From RUG11462 sp045539315 (lineage in GTDB: Bacteria > Bacillota > Clostridia > Oscillospirales > Acutalibacteraceae), in the NCBI GenBank assembly GCA_045539315.1, contig JAZQFC010000031.1:19987-83986 (forward strand): a stretch of 64,000 nt of DNA. The letters run 5' to 3'. The stretch's first letter is position 1. Each line of letters begins with the position of its first letter. A model generated the notes under the pieces. It did not search any database, was not told where the DNA came from, and worked only from the letters and a program-made list of their open reading frames with translations. The translations under genes were made by a program, and so were the position numbers. Below, in pieces: positions 49,336-58,775 of the stretch.

Positions 49336-51105
49336 TTATTTTACTTTAATCTTTTTCACAGACGACCACTTACTATAAACAGTTTTATAACCTTTTTTAG
49401 TAACAAAACTTCTTACAGATACCTTGTACTCGCCTTTTTTAAGGTTACTATACTTTTTAGTTGCTGCTTTTGCAGAATTATAAGTTTTAGTAACTGTTTT
49501 TTTACCGATTACATATTTAACTTGATAGCCTTTTGCTCCACTAACTTTTTTATAGCTTACTTTTAAATATTTCTTACCTGATGAAAGTGAAAAACTAGGA
49601 ACACCAAGTTTCTTTTTAGGAGTTGCTTTGCCTTTTTCAACTAATTCACCACAAATAGAACAAATCTTATCTCCACTATAACCTTTTTCAAAATATGTAG
49701 CCTGTTTTTTATTTTTTAAATTTGTTTTGTGTTCACAACTTGTATCAGTTTCGTTAGAAAAATCATATTCAATAAATGTATAAGACTCTTGATTAGCATA
49801 TTCTTGCGCCACAGTACCTTTTACGCCATAAACAATAAATTTATCGTTTTTTACATAATCCCAGTAACCTAAACTTTCGATATATTCATAAGAATAACCA
49901 AACGCATAACGAGAAATGTTTCTTATTCCTTCATGAAGTTTAACTGATTTAAGCGAAGTACAGTCTAAAAACGCATAATCTGAAATATAAGTTTCCGAAC
50001 CGATATATTCTCCATACACGTTAGTTTTTGTACCTCTTTCGAATGTTACTTTACTTAAAGAAGTACAACCTTCAAAAGCGTTATAATAAACATCTCTAAC
50101 AGAAGTAGGAATTATTACAGAAGTTATTTTTGTACAGTTCTCAAAAGCATTAGGACAAATTGCTCTTGTATCCTCTTTGATAGACACACTTTGAATATCT
50201 GTTTTTGCTTTTATAAGCAAGTCATTTAGATACAAAATACCATTTTCCCAGTTGTTAACATTATTATAAAATGCAGTGCCTTCAAATACTTTATCTGCAA
50301 CGCTGATATATTTTGAGAGCAAGTTGATTTCACTAAGATTTGAACAATTTATAAATGCCCCTCTGCCGATATATGTAACTGTATTTGGAACAGTAACAGA
50401 TGTTATTCTTGTGTTGCCCTCAAAAGTGCTACCAGCAATTGTTACAACATCACAACCTTCAATTTGTTCAGGAACAGTAACAACGGAATCAACACCTAAA
50501 TATTTTTCGATAACAACTACATTGTAATCGACATAATAACTCCAAGGAAAAGCAACACCTAGAGAAATAAAACCAAATTTGTTATCACTAGCATAAATTT
50601 GCGCCGCGGTATTTTCCCAACCATTGATTTTAAAATTGCTGATTGTAAAAACGTCACCAGATTTAAAATCTTCATAATAGCCAAAAGCATAAGTTCCGAT
50701 TTCAGTCACTTTTTCAGGCAAAGAAACTTCTAAAAGTGATGGACAATGATAAAATGCTTGCCCAAGCACTCTTTTTAACTGCGCAGGAAACTTTACACTT
50801 TCAAGTGAAGTACAAAAAGCAAACGCACTACCACCAATATAAGTAACTGTATCAGGAATTTTTACAGATTTAATATTAGTATTATTTTTAAAAACATTTG
50901 AATCGATAGCAGTTACATTATAGCCTTCGTAAGTATCAGGAATTACAACATCCGAATCACTTCCGTTGTAACCTATAAGCCAAGCATCTTGGTCATAAAT
51001 CTGAAACTTAAATTCTTCAACCATATCATCTGCACTTGCCATTACAAATGGTAATGCGCTAAACGCAACACATAAAATCATTAAAATTGAAATAAATCTT
51101 TTCAT
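49336..51105 (-). CDS. Secreted BspA-type leucine-rich repeat protein with FN3 tail
   Basis: 589 residues. A signal peptide (1-26, ending VMASA) is followed by BspA-like repeats of about 23 residues (for example TVTYIGGSAFAFCTSLESV and KVTEIGTYAFGYY), a cysteine-containing module (CEHKTNLKNKK then KICSICGELV), and a lysine-rich FN3 domain ending VKKIKVK, very like the ends of the scaffoldin and GH5 proteins. BspA-type LRR proteins mediate surface binding. Unexpectedly it lies between mutS and mutL with 11-bp and 15-bp gaps and no terminator or visible promoter. A CBM or adhesin role is unproven. Confidence 0.83.
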   Translation of the reverse strand: MKRFISILMILCVAFSALPFVMASADDMVEEFKFQIYDQDAWLIGYNGSDSDVVIPDTYEGYNVTAIDSNVFKNNTNIKSVKIPDTVTYIGGSAFAFCTSLESVKFPAQLKRVLGQAFYHCPSLLEVSLPEKVTEIGTYAFGYYEDFKSGDVFTISNFKINGWENTAAQIYASDNKFGFISLGVAFPWSYYVDYNVVVIEKYLGVDSVVTVPEQIEGCDVVTIAGSTFEGNTRITSVTVPNTVTYIGRGAFINCSNLSEINLLSKYISVADKVFEGTAFYNNVNNWENGILYLNDLLIKAKTDIQSVSIKEDTRAICPNAFENCTKITSVIIPTSVRDVYYNAFEGCTSLSKVTFERGTKTNVYGEYIGSETYISDYAFLDCTSLKSVKLHEGIRNISRYAFGYSYEYIESLGYWDYVKNDKFIVYGVKGTVAQEYANQESYTFIEYDFSNETDTSCEHKTNLKNKKQATYFEKGYSGDKICSICGELVEKGKATPKKKLGVPSFSLSSGKKYLKVSYKKVSGAKGYQVKYVIGKKTVTKTYNSAKAATKKYSNLKKGEYKVSVRSFVTKKGYKTVYSKWSSVKKIKVK

Positions 51106-51116
51106 AAAAATACCTC

Positions 51117-53741
51117 TTATATTTCTTTAGCTCGTTTTACAATTTCATCTAACTTTTGCATACATTCAATAGGGGTTAGAGTATTAACATCAAGCATTTT
51201 AATATCATCTACAAGGCTTTGCGACATAGCAGATGAAAAATTATTTTGCTCTGATACATACTCTTTCTTTATAATAACATTCTCGCCGGCTTCCAAAGTT
51301 GAAAGTATCTCTTTAGCACGATTTACTACTTTTTGTGGTACGCCGGCTAACTTTGCAACTTCGATACCATAACTATCATCAGAGCCACCTCGAACAATTC
51401 TGCGCAAGAAGATAATATCATCACCACGCTTTTTAGCGGCGATATTATAATTCTTAACACCATCTAACTCTTCTTCCAAAGAAGTTAACTCGTGATAATG
51501 TGTTGCAAAAAGTGTTTTAGCGCCGATTTTTTTCTTATCAGCAACATATTCAAGCACTGCGCGTGCGATCGCCATACCGTCATAAGTTGAAGTACCACGA
51601 CCGATTTCGTCAATTATAAGCAAACTATTTTTAGTTGCATATTTCAAGATATTAGCAACCTCGCTCATTTCAACCATAAAGGTTGATTTGCCACTTGCCA
51701 AGTCATCAGACGCGCCAACACGAGTGAAAATAGCATCACAAATTGAAATTTTAGCACTTTTTGCAGGTACAAATGAGCCAATTTGCGCCATAAGTGTAAT
51801 AATCGCAGTTTGACGCATATATGTAGATTTGCCTGCCATATTAGGACCGGTAATAATCGCGCAACGATTATCTTTAATATCAAGGCGAGTATCATTAGGC
51901 ACAAAAGCAGTGTCTGACAATAATTCTACAACAGGGTGTCTTCCCTCGCGAATATCAATCTCGCCATCGACAGAAATTTGCGGACAAATATAACTGTTTT
52001 TATAAGCCACAACAGAAAGTGACCAGATAGCATCAAGACGAGCAACTGCATCTGCAGTTCGTTTGATACTTTCCATAAATTTTGCGGCCTCATCACGAAC
52101 TGCAACAAAAAGATTATATTCAAGCGCAATTAACTTGTCCTGCGCGCCAATAATTCTGCTTTCTAACTGTTTTACTTCTTCAGTCACATATCGTTCACTA
52201 GTTGACAATGTCTGACGTCGAACATATTCTTCAGGCGGAGTAAAATCTGCAGAATTAGGAATTTCAATATAATAGCCAAAAACTCTATTATATTTAATTT
52301 TAAGTTTTTTAACGCCTGTTCGCTCTCGCTCACGAGCCTCAAGTTCACTAACTATGTGTCTGCCGCCCTTCATATCACTAGTTAGGCGGTCAACTTCTTC
52401 ATTAAAGCCTTCTCTAATAATTCCACCTTCACGAACGGTAAGTGGAGGCTCATCAACAATTGCGCTATCAATAAGATTTGATAGTTGTGACAACTCGTCA
52501 ATATCATTATAAATTCCTTGTAAAAAGGCAGAATCCATATTGCAAATTGCCGATTTAATTCTAGGCATTTTCTTCAAAGTGAAACTGAGCGCATTAAGTT
52601 CTCTTGCATTCGCAGAACCATAAAGTACCCTTGTCATAATTCGCTCAAGGTCTTTAATTTCTTTCAAAGAATCACTTAATTCTTCTCGAATTTCGTGTTT
52701 AGATAAAAGTTCGCCAACTGCATTTTGTCTGCGAGAAATCTCTGCAGGCGATAAAAGTGGTAATTCAATCCAATTTCTAATAAGACGTTTACCCATAGGT
52801 GTTTTGGTATTATCAAGCACCCACAAAAGCGAACCTTTTTTGTCATTAGAACGCAATGTTCTTGTAAGTTCAAGGTTTGTTCTTGACGAAATATCAAGTC
52901 GCATATATTTATTCTCACTATAAAAATCAATAGTGTTAATTGCAGCCATATCATTCTTTTGAGTTTTAAACAAAAAACCAAGCGCAGAACAAAGAGCATT
53001 TTTTGAAACAGAATCTTCTTCAACGCCTAAAGACGGAAAACTTTCTGCATTAAAATGTTTTAAAACGCTGCTAGAACATTCATAACCGATTAATTCATAA
53101 TCAATTAAATCAAGACGGCTACACAATTGTTTAGTGATTAATTCATAAAGCGCAACCATTCTTGCCGCATCTTCATTGAGCAGTACTTCTTTTGGTGAAA
53201 AGCGAGTGATTTCATTAATAACTTCACTTTCTAACTTTTTAGATTCAATTTCAGTTAAATGAAGTTTACCTGTTGAAACATCTGCAAAACAAAGACCTGC
53301 TTTATCGTCTTTAACAAATATTGTTGCAAGGTAATTGTTCACACCAGGCTCTAGCATACTTTCTTCAGTTACAGTACCGGGTGTAATTATTCTTACAACA
53401 TCTCTTTTAACTAACTTTTTGGCTTTTGAAGGGTCTTCTGTTTGCTCACAAATAGCAACTCTGTATCCCTTTTTAACAAGTCTTGCAATATAACCTTCTG
53501 ATGAATGAAATGGAATGCCACACATATCGGCTTTTTCATCTTCGCCATTTGCACGCTTGGTTAAAACAAGGTCTAATTCTTCAGAGGCTACCCTTGCATC
53601 ATTATAAAACATCTCATAAAAATCGCCAAGCCTAAAGAACAGTATGCTGTCAAGATGCTGTTTCTTTATCTCAACATACTGCTTCATCATTGGTGACATA
53701 TTTGGAGTTATCTCAGGTAATATATCAACTCTTTTAGCCAT
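51117..53741 (-). CDS. mutS: DNA mismatch recognition protein MutS
   Basis: 874 residues. The N-terminal mismatch-binding domain has FFRLGDFYEMFYNDA, with the Phe-x-Glu intercalating motif in DFYEMF. Walker A is ITGPNMAGKSTYMRQ near residue 633 and Walker B IIDEIGRGTSTYDG near 712, followed by LFATHYHELTSL. It begins the mismatch-repair part of the run, followed by the LRR gene and mutL. ATG follows AAGGAAGTAA. Confidence 0.98.
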   Translation of the reverse strand: MAKRVDILPEITPNMSPMMKQYVEIKKQHLDSILFFRLGDFYEMFYNDARVASEELDLVLTKRANGEDEKADMCGIPFHSSEGYIARLVKKGYRVAICEQTEDPSKAKKLVKRDVVRIITPGTVTEESMLEPGVNNYLATIFVKDDKAGLCFADVSTGKLHLTEIESKKLESEVINEITRFSPKEVLLNEDAARMVALYELITKQLCSRLDLIDYELIGYECSSSVLKHFNAESFPSLGVEEDSVSKNALCSALGFLFKTQKNDMAAINTIDFYSENKYMRLDISSRTNLELTRTLRSNDKKGSLLWVLDNTKTPMGKRLIRNWIELPLLSPAEISRRQNAVGELLSKHEIREELSDSLKEIKDLERIMTRVLYGSANARELNALSFTLKKMPRIKSAICNMDSAFLQGIYNDIDELSQLSNLIDSAIVDEPPLTVREGGIIREGFNEEVDRLTSDMKGGRHIVSELEARERERTGVKKLKIKYNRVFGYYIEIPNSADFTPPEEYVRRQTLSTSERYVTEEVKQLESRIIGAQDKLIALEYNLFVAVRDEAAKFMESIKRTADAVARLDAIWSLSVVAYKNSYICPQISVDGEIDIREGRHPVVELLSDTAFVPNDTRLDIKDNRCAIITGPNMAGKSTYMRQTAIITLMAQIGSFVPAKSAKISICDAIFTRVGASDDLASGKSTFMVEMSEVANILKYATKNSLLIIDEIGRGTSTYDGMAIARAVLEYVADKKKIGAKTLFATHYHELTSLEEELDGVKNYNIAAKKRGDDIIFLRRIVRGGSDDSYGIEVAKLAGVPQKVVNRAKEILSTLEAGENVIIKKEYVSEQNNFSSAMSQSLVDDIKMLDVNTLTPIECMQKLDEIVKRAKEI

Positions 53742-53775
53742 TTTTATTTTACTTCCTTAAACAAATTTAAAATTA

Positions 53776-54183
53776 TTAGTGGCAACCACCACAAGTGCTA
53801 CATGAACCTGAACAAGATGCATCAGGAATTTCAACTGTTTTTGGGTCTGCACCGTCAATGCACATTGAAATAATAAGATTAACTTTATTCACAATTTCAT
53901 CAAGTGCTATTTTTGCTTCGTTATATGCAATCATAGACTCATTTGCCATAATCTTTTTATAGCATTCTTGTAATTGTTCGTTATATTCTGCCATCTTTTC
54001 TTCATCTTTTTCAGGGTTAGTCATAGCAGTGTTAATATTCATTCTGATAAGATTAAACTCGCCAATTAAATCTTGAAGTGCTTTATCATCATCATTTTTT
54101 TGTTTTGCAGCAGCATATGCTTTATATAAATCGTGTTCTTGAATTGCTGCTCCGAGTTCTCTTGCTACATCTAAAATTTCCAT
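53776..54183 (-). CDS. YlbF/YmcA-family protein with cysteine tail (RicA-like)
   Basis: A 135-residue helical protein of the YlbF/YmcA family (MEILDVARELGAAIQEHDLY). In Bacillus the related RicA/RicF/RicT complex carries [4Fe-4S] clusters and controls RNA processing and development. Position between miaB and mutS is exactly that of Bacillus ymcA (ricA). The C-terminal tail holds four closely spaced cysteines (124, 128, 131, 134), a plausible Fe-S or metal site. No ricT homologue is in the window. Confidence 0.8.
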   Translation of the reverse strand: MEILDVARELGAAIQEHDLYKAYAAAKQKNDDDKALQDLIGEFNLIRMNINTAMTNPEKDEEKMAEYNEQLQECYKKIMANESMIAYNEAKIALDEIVNKVNLIISMCIDGADPKTVEIPDASCSGSCSTCGGCH

Positions 54184-54210
54184 AATTAAAAAATCCTTTC
54201 GTATATAAAA

Positions 54211-55614
54211 TTAAATTATTTTTCCTTTTAATATCCAAGTGTCACCACTTGTGACTTCTATATTGACGAAACTACCAATTAAATCAGTGTTTCCTTCAAC
54301 TTCAATTTCAAAATTATTAAGTGTTCTTGCATATAGTTTACCATCATTTCTTGATTTATCTTCAACTAATGCTCTGAAAACTTTACCAACTTGTTCTTTG
54401 CAAACTTCTTCAGAAATTCTTTCTTGAACAGATAACAATTCTCTAAACCACTTGCCTTTTTCTTCTGCGCTGACACTATCAGGCATTTCTGCAGCAGGTG
54501 TTCCGTTTCTTTTTGAATAAATAAAAGTAAACAAAGACTGGTATCTTACTTCTTCTATTAAAGAAATTGTTTCTTTTACTTGTTCATAAGTTTCAGATGG
54601 AAAACCTACAATAATATCAGAAGTTAAAGTAAGTTCAGGTATTAATTCTTTTGCTAATTTTATTAAGTTCAAATATTTATCTCTATCATAGTGTCTATTC
54701 ATTGCCTTTAACACTCTTGATGAGCCACATTGAACAGGTAAATGCAAATGCTTTTCAACCTTTTCACATTTTGCCATAACTTCTAATAATTCTCTTGAAC
54801 AGTCTTTTGGGTGCGATGTCATAAATCTTATTACAAAGTCACCCTCAACATCATTACACATTTTTAGAAGTTCAGGAAATTTAACTCCGTCACCATCATA
54901 AGAGTTAACATTTTGGCCAAGTAAAGTAATATTTTTAATTCCGCTATCCACCATATTTTTAAAATCATTCAAAATATCTTGTGGTTTACGGCTTCTTTCT
55001 CTACCTCGCACATAAGGAACTATACAATAGGTGCAAAAATTATTGCAACCATACATGATAGGCAACCAACCATGAACTTTGCTTTCATTGACTTGCGGAA
55101 TACCTTCTGCAATGACACCATCCATTTGAGGTATATTAAACATTCTGCGTTGGTTATTTAAAATATCATAAAGCATTTCAGGTAATTTATGAACAACATG
55201 AGTGCCAAAAACCAAATTAACATGTGGAAAACTACGCTTGATTTTATTTGCAATATGTTCTTGTTGCATCATACAACCGCATAGAGCAACAATGCTATCA
55301 GGCTTTTTCTTTTTTAAATGCACCAAAGCGCCAACATTGCCAAAAACTCTATCTTCTGCGTGCTCTCGAACTGCACAAGTATTAAAAATTACTAAATCAG
55401 CATCATCAGAAGAATCAACAAATTCATAACCCATCATTTCAAGCATTCCCATAATCTTTTGAGAATCTGCAACATTTTGCTGACAACCAAAAGTTCTAAT
55501 AAACGCTTTAGGTTTTGAATATTTATTTAATACAATTGATTTTACTTTTTCACAAAAATCTTTTTGAATTGCTAATTCTTCTTCGCTTACAAAAATATCT
55601 TTTCTATCTTTCAA
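54211..55614 (-). CDS. miaB: tRNA-2-methylthio-N6-dimethylallyladenosine synthase
   Basis: 467 residues: N-terminal UPF0004 domain (AFIRTFGCQQNVADSQK), radical SAM cluster CNNFCTYCIVPYVRGRERSR, and C-terminal TRAM domain with VEVEGNTDLIGSFVNI. It adds the methylthio group to i6A37, the MiaA product. The start is TTG at 55614, 6 nt after AGGAGA, just behind the lepA stop; a longer in-frame reading inside lepA has no family sequence. The N-terminus begins about 40 residues before the first conserved block, slightly long but normal. Confidence 0.95.
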   Translation of the reverse strand: MKDRKDIFVSEEELAIQKDFCEKVKSIVLNKYSKPKAFIRTFGCQQNVADSQKIMGMLEMMGYEFVDSSDDADLVIFNTCAVREHAEDRVFGNVGALVHLKKKKPDSIVALCGCMMQQEHIANKIKRSFPHVNLVFGTHVVHKLPEMLYDILNNQRRMFNIPQMDGVIAEGIPQVNESKVHGWLPIMYGCNNFCTYCIVPYVRGRERSRKPQDILNDFKNMVDSGIKNITLLGQNVNSYDGDGVKFPELLKMCNDVEGDFVIRFMTSHPKDCSRELLEVMAKCEKVEKHLHLPVQCGSSRVLKAMNRHYDRDKYLNLIKLAKELIPELTLTSDIIVGFPSETYEQVKETISLIEEVRYQSLFTFIYSKRNGTPAAEMPDSVSAEEKGKWFRELLSVQERISEEVCKEQVGKVFRALVEDKSRNDGKLYARTLNNFEIEVEGNTDLIGSFVNIEVTSGDTWILKGKII

Positions 55615-55624
55615 AAAAATTCTC

Positions 55625-57433
55625 CTACTCATCAAGTTTAAGCACAGCCATAAATGCTTCTTGAGGAACTTCGACTGAACCCAACTGACGCATACGTTTT
55701 TTACCTTCTTTTTGTTTTTCAAGAAGTTTCTTCTTACGAGTAATATCGCCACCATAACATTTAGCAAGTACGTCTTTTCTTACTGCCTTAACTGTTTCTC
55801 TGGCAATTACTTTTCCACCAACTGCTACTTGAACAGGTACTTCAAATAACTGTCTTGGAATATGCTCTTTTAATTTTTCTGCTATTCTTCTTGCTCTCTT
55901 ATATGCATTATCAGAGTGAACAATAAACGAAAGAGCATCTACAATTTCGCCATTTAGCATAACATCTAATTTAACAAGTTTTGAAGCGTTATAGCCTTTA
56001 TGCTCATAGTCATATGAAGCATAACCACGAGTTCTGGATTTAAGCGCATCAAAAAAGTCATAAACGATTTCATTAAGTGGCATTTCATAATGAATATCAA
56101 CACGTTCTGTTGTTACATATTGCATATCAACAAAAACGCCTCTACGCTCTTGACACAAATCCATAATAGCGCCAACATAATCATTAGGACTATAAATATG
56201 AACATTACAAATCGGCTCTTCTGCAGTAACAATAGTTGCAGGGTCAGGATAATTTGTAGGGTTATCAATTGAGATTTGTGTGCCATCAGAAAGGTTTAAT
56301 TTATATTCAACAGAAGGTGCGGTTGTAATCAAATCAAGATTATACTCTCGCTCTAATCTTTCTTGAATAATTTCCATATGCAAAAGGCCTAAAAATCCAC
56401 ATCTAAAGCCAAAGCCTAAAGCAGATGATGTTTCTGCTTCAAACATTAAAGCAGCATCATTAAGTTGCAATTTTTCAAGCGCTTCTCTAAGGTCTGTATA
56501 TTGAGCGCCATCTGCAGGATAAATACCACAGAAAACAACAGGATTTACTTGACGATAACCAGGAAGTGGCTCACTAGCGCCGTTTTGCGCAGTAGTAATT
56601 GTATCACCAACGCGCGCCTCTGCCGCATTTTTAATAGATGCTGCAATATAACCTACTTCACCTGCTCGAAGTTCATCACAAGGTTGCATTGAAAGAGCGG
56701 TTTTTCTACCCACTTCAACAACATTGAACTCGGCACCGGTTGCCATCATTTTAATAGTCATACCAGGTTTAATCACACCATCAACAACTCTAAAATATAC
56801 AATTACGCCTTTGTATGCGTCATAATAAGAATCAAAAATCAACGCTTTTAATGGTTTGTCATCTTCTGCTTGTGGTGCAGGAACTCTTTCAACAATAGCA
56901 TCAAGGACTTGTTCGATATTCAAACCTGATTTCGCAGAAACCTTAGGAGCATTATGCGCTTCAATGCCAATAATATTTTCAATATCATCAGCACATTTTT
57001 CAGGGTCGGCAGATGGTAAGTCAATTTTATTAATTACAGGAACTATTTCAAGGTCATGGTCAAGCGCTAAATAAGTATTCGCAAGAGTTTGCGCTTCAAT
57101 TCCTTGAGAAGAATCGACAACAAGCAACGCGCCTTCACAAGCGGCAAGTGAACGAGAAACTTCATAATTAAAGTCAACATGTCCCGGGGTGTCAATTAAA
57201 TTAAGTTCATATTTTTTGCCATCTTTTGCATCATAGTAAAGTGTTACAGGATGAGATTTTATAGTAATACCTCTCTCCTTCTCCAAATCCATACTATCAA
57301 GCAATTGATCGGTCATTTGACGTTGCTCCACTGATTGAGTAACCTCTAAAAGTCTATCAGCAAGAGTAGATTTTCCGTGGTCAATATGTGCAATAATGCA
57401 AAAATTTCTTATCTGGTCTTTATTTATCTGCAT
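55625..57433 (-). CDS. lepA: Elongation factor 4 (LepA)
   Basis: A 602-residue translational GTPase that can back-translocate ribosomes. G1 is AHIDHGKSTLADRL, G2 ERGITIKSH, G3 DTPGHVDFNYEV, G4 NKIDLPSADPE, with the LepA-specific C-terminal domain (YDYEHKGYNASKLVKLD and VPVQVAVGGKVIARETV). It starts the long minus-strand run that ends with the HAD phosphatase. ATG follows AAAGAGGTTTG; a TTGAAT/TATAAT promoter lies about 45 bp upstream. Confidence 0.98.
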   Translation of the reverse strand: MQINKDQIRNFCIIAHIDHGKSTLADRLLEVTQSVEQRQMTDQLLDSMDLEKERGITIKSHPVTLYYDAKDGKKYELNLIDTPGHVDFNYEVSRSLAACEGALLVVDSSQGIEAQTLANTYLALDHDLEIVPVINKIDLPSADPEKCADDIENIIGIEAHNAPKVSAKSGLNIEQVLDAIVERVPAPQAEDDKPLKALIFDSYYDAYKGVIVYFRVVDGVIKPGMTIKMMATGAEFNVVEVGRKTALSMQPCDELRAGEVGYIAASIKNAAEARVGDTITTAQNGASEPLPGYRQVNPVVFCGIYPADGAQYTDLREALEKLQLNDAALMFEAETSSALGFGFRCGFLGLLHMEIIQERLEREYNLDLITTAPSVEYKLNLSDGTQISIDNPTNYPDPATIVTAEEPICNVHIYSPNDYVGAIMDLCQERRGVFVDMQYVTTERVDIHYEMPLNEIVYDFFDALKSRTRGYASYDYEHKGYNASKLVKLDVMLNGEIVDALSFIVHSDNAYKRARRIAEKLKEHIPRQLFEVPVQVAVGGKVIARETVKAVRKDVLAKCYGGDITRKKKLLEKQKEGKKRMRQLGSVEVPQEAFMAVLKLDE

Positions 57434-57464
57434 TACAAACCTCTTTCTAAAATATATTCAACAT

Positions 57465-57493
57465 ATTATAACATAAATTTATTTTATATTCAA
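57465..57493 (-). promoter_or_regulatory. Promoter of lepA and its downstream run
   Basis: Minus-strand TTGAAT (57488-57493), 17-bp spacer and perfect TATAAT (57465-57470), in the divergent gap before the DUF4364 gene. It is the only clear promoter I found for the roughly 17-kb run below it; internal promoters are likely. Confidence 0.75.
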
Positions 57494-57525
57494 TATTAAT
57501 TTATATTTTATTTAATATTAAAGTG

Positions 57526-57554
57526 TTGCTTTTTACAAAAATATATGTTAAAAT
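57526..57554 (+). promoter_or_regulatory. Promoter of the DUF4364-mntP pair
   Basis: TTGCTT (57526-57531), 17-bp spacer and TAAAAT (57549-57554), about 30 bp before the DUF4364 start. Confidence 0.75.
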
Positions 57555-57584
57555 CTTTTTAGTTTATTTTTGGAGGAAATTCAA

Positions 57585-58154
57585 TTGGCTAGAAACAAAA
57601 AGCAAAAAGTTGTTTGGGGTAATTTAGAGCCAGGCAGTCTTATAAAAGTTGCAGACATTAAAATATTAGTTTGCTTTATATTATTTAGCACTAAAAAAAC
57701 TTTTTCTGCAGATACTATTAGTCATATAATCAGATATAATTCCATTGCCACTTATTTTGACATTGCTCAAGCAATTGATGAATTAGAGCGTGATGGTAAT
57801 TTATTAAAAAACGAAAATGGCGAATATTCGCTTACTGAAAATGGTATTACAATTGCAAAAGAGTTGAATTATGACATACCATTTACTATAAGAGAAAGCG
57901 CTTTATCTGCGGCTAATTATGAAATTTTGCTTCAAAAAAGACTTAAAGATAATAAAATCGAAATTATACCTGACGAAGATAAATACATTGTTAAAATTTC
58001 TATGCTAGAAAACGGTAAAGAGGCAATGGGAATTTCAGTAAGAGTTTCTTCAGAAGATGAAGCGGCAAAAGTAAAACATAACTTTTTGCAAGACCCAAGT
58101 GGTTTTTATATTATGAATTTCAGAAAACTATTTGGCATTAACCAGGAGGACTAA
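57585..58154 (+). CDS. DUF4364 family protein (winged-helix-like)
   Basis: 189 residues. The first 80 form a winged-helix-like domain (SADTISHIIRYNSIATYFDI then DELERDGNLLKNENGEYSL), the rest is a mixed alpha/beta domain with MLENGKEAMGISVRVS. It matches the DUF4364 proteins of Clostridia, whose role is unknown; the winged helix suggests DNA binding. It starts with TTG at 57585 behind TTTGGAGGAAATTC; an ATG-free upstream extension would overlap that site. Its stop overlaps the mntP ribosome binding site, so the two are coupled and it may regulate metal efflux, an inference only. Confidence 0.75.
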   Translation: MARNKKQKVVWGNLEPGSLIKVADIKILVCFILFSTKKTFSADTISHIIRYNSIATYFDIAQAIDELERDGNLLKNENGEYSLTENGITIAKELNYDIPFTIRESALSAANYEILLQKRLKDNKIEIIPDEDKYIVKISMLENGKEAMGISVRVSSEDEAAKVKHNFLQDPSGFYIMNFRKLFGINQED

Positions 58155-58155
58155 T

Positions 58156-58716
58156 ATGACTCTTGTTATTCAAGCAATTGTACTCGGCGTTACTCTTGCT
58201 ATGGATGCTTTATCAATATCAGTTTCTAAAGCATTGGCTTCGCAAAAAATCAAAATTTCTAATGCATTAAAAATTGCAATTGTTTTTGGTATTTTTCAAG
58301 CAATTATGCCACTTTTAGGATACTTAATCGGCAGTAGTTTTTATGATTTAATTAAAAATTGTTTTAACTTTGTTAGTTTTGTTATTCTCGCATTTTTAGG
58401 TGGTAAAATGATTTATGAACACTATAAAAACGAAGATAATTCTCAAAATGGAATTGTAACTTTCAAAGAATTGATTTTGCTTGGAATTGCAACAAGTATT
58501 GATGCATTAGCAGCAGGTTTTATTTTTTCTCGTGATGAAATTTTTCAAGTAATTATCAGTTGTTTAATTATCGGAATTGTTACTTTTATTATTTGCACAA
58601 TAGGATATATTTGTGGTGGAAAAGTTAGAAAATTAATCGGTGATAAAGGCGAATTTTTCGGCGGTATAGTGCTGATTTTACTTGGTGTTAAGTTTTTAAT
58701 TGAATATTTTATTTAG
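58156..58716 (+). CDS. mntP: Manganese efflux pump MntP family
   Basis: A 186-residue membrane protein with six helices in two similar halves. Each half has the family motif with an aspartate: LAMDALSISVSKAL near residue 16 and GIATSIDALAAGF near 115. MntP pumps Mn2+ out of the cell. ATG follows AGGAGGACTAAT, 1 bp after the DUF4364 stop. No yybP-ykoY manganese riboswitch is visible upstream of the pair. Confidence 0.88.
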   Translation: MTLVIQAIVLGVTLAMDALSISVSKALASQKIKISNALKIAIVFGIFQAIMPLLGYLIGSSFYDLIKNCFNFVSFVILAFLGGKMIYEHYKNEDNSQNGIVTFKELILLGIATSIDALAAGFIFSRDEIFQVIISCLIIGIVTFIICTIGYICGGKVRKLIGDKGEFFGGIVLILLGVKFLIEYFI

Positions 58717-58722
58717 ATAATT

Positions 58723-58755
58723 AAAACCGTAGTTTTTACTACGGTTTTCTTTTTT
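58723..58755 (+). terminator. Terminator after mntP
   Basis: An 11-bp perfect stem (AAAACCGTAGT / ACTACGGTTTT) with loop TTTT and a trailing T-run, 6 bp after the mntP stop. Confidence 0.9.
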
Positions 58756-58775
58756 AAAATTTACAATTGTATGTC

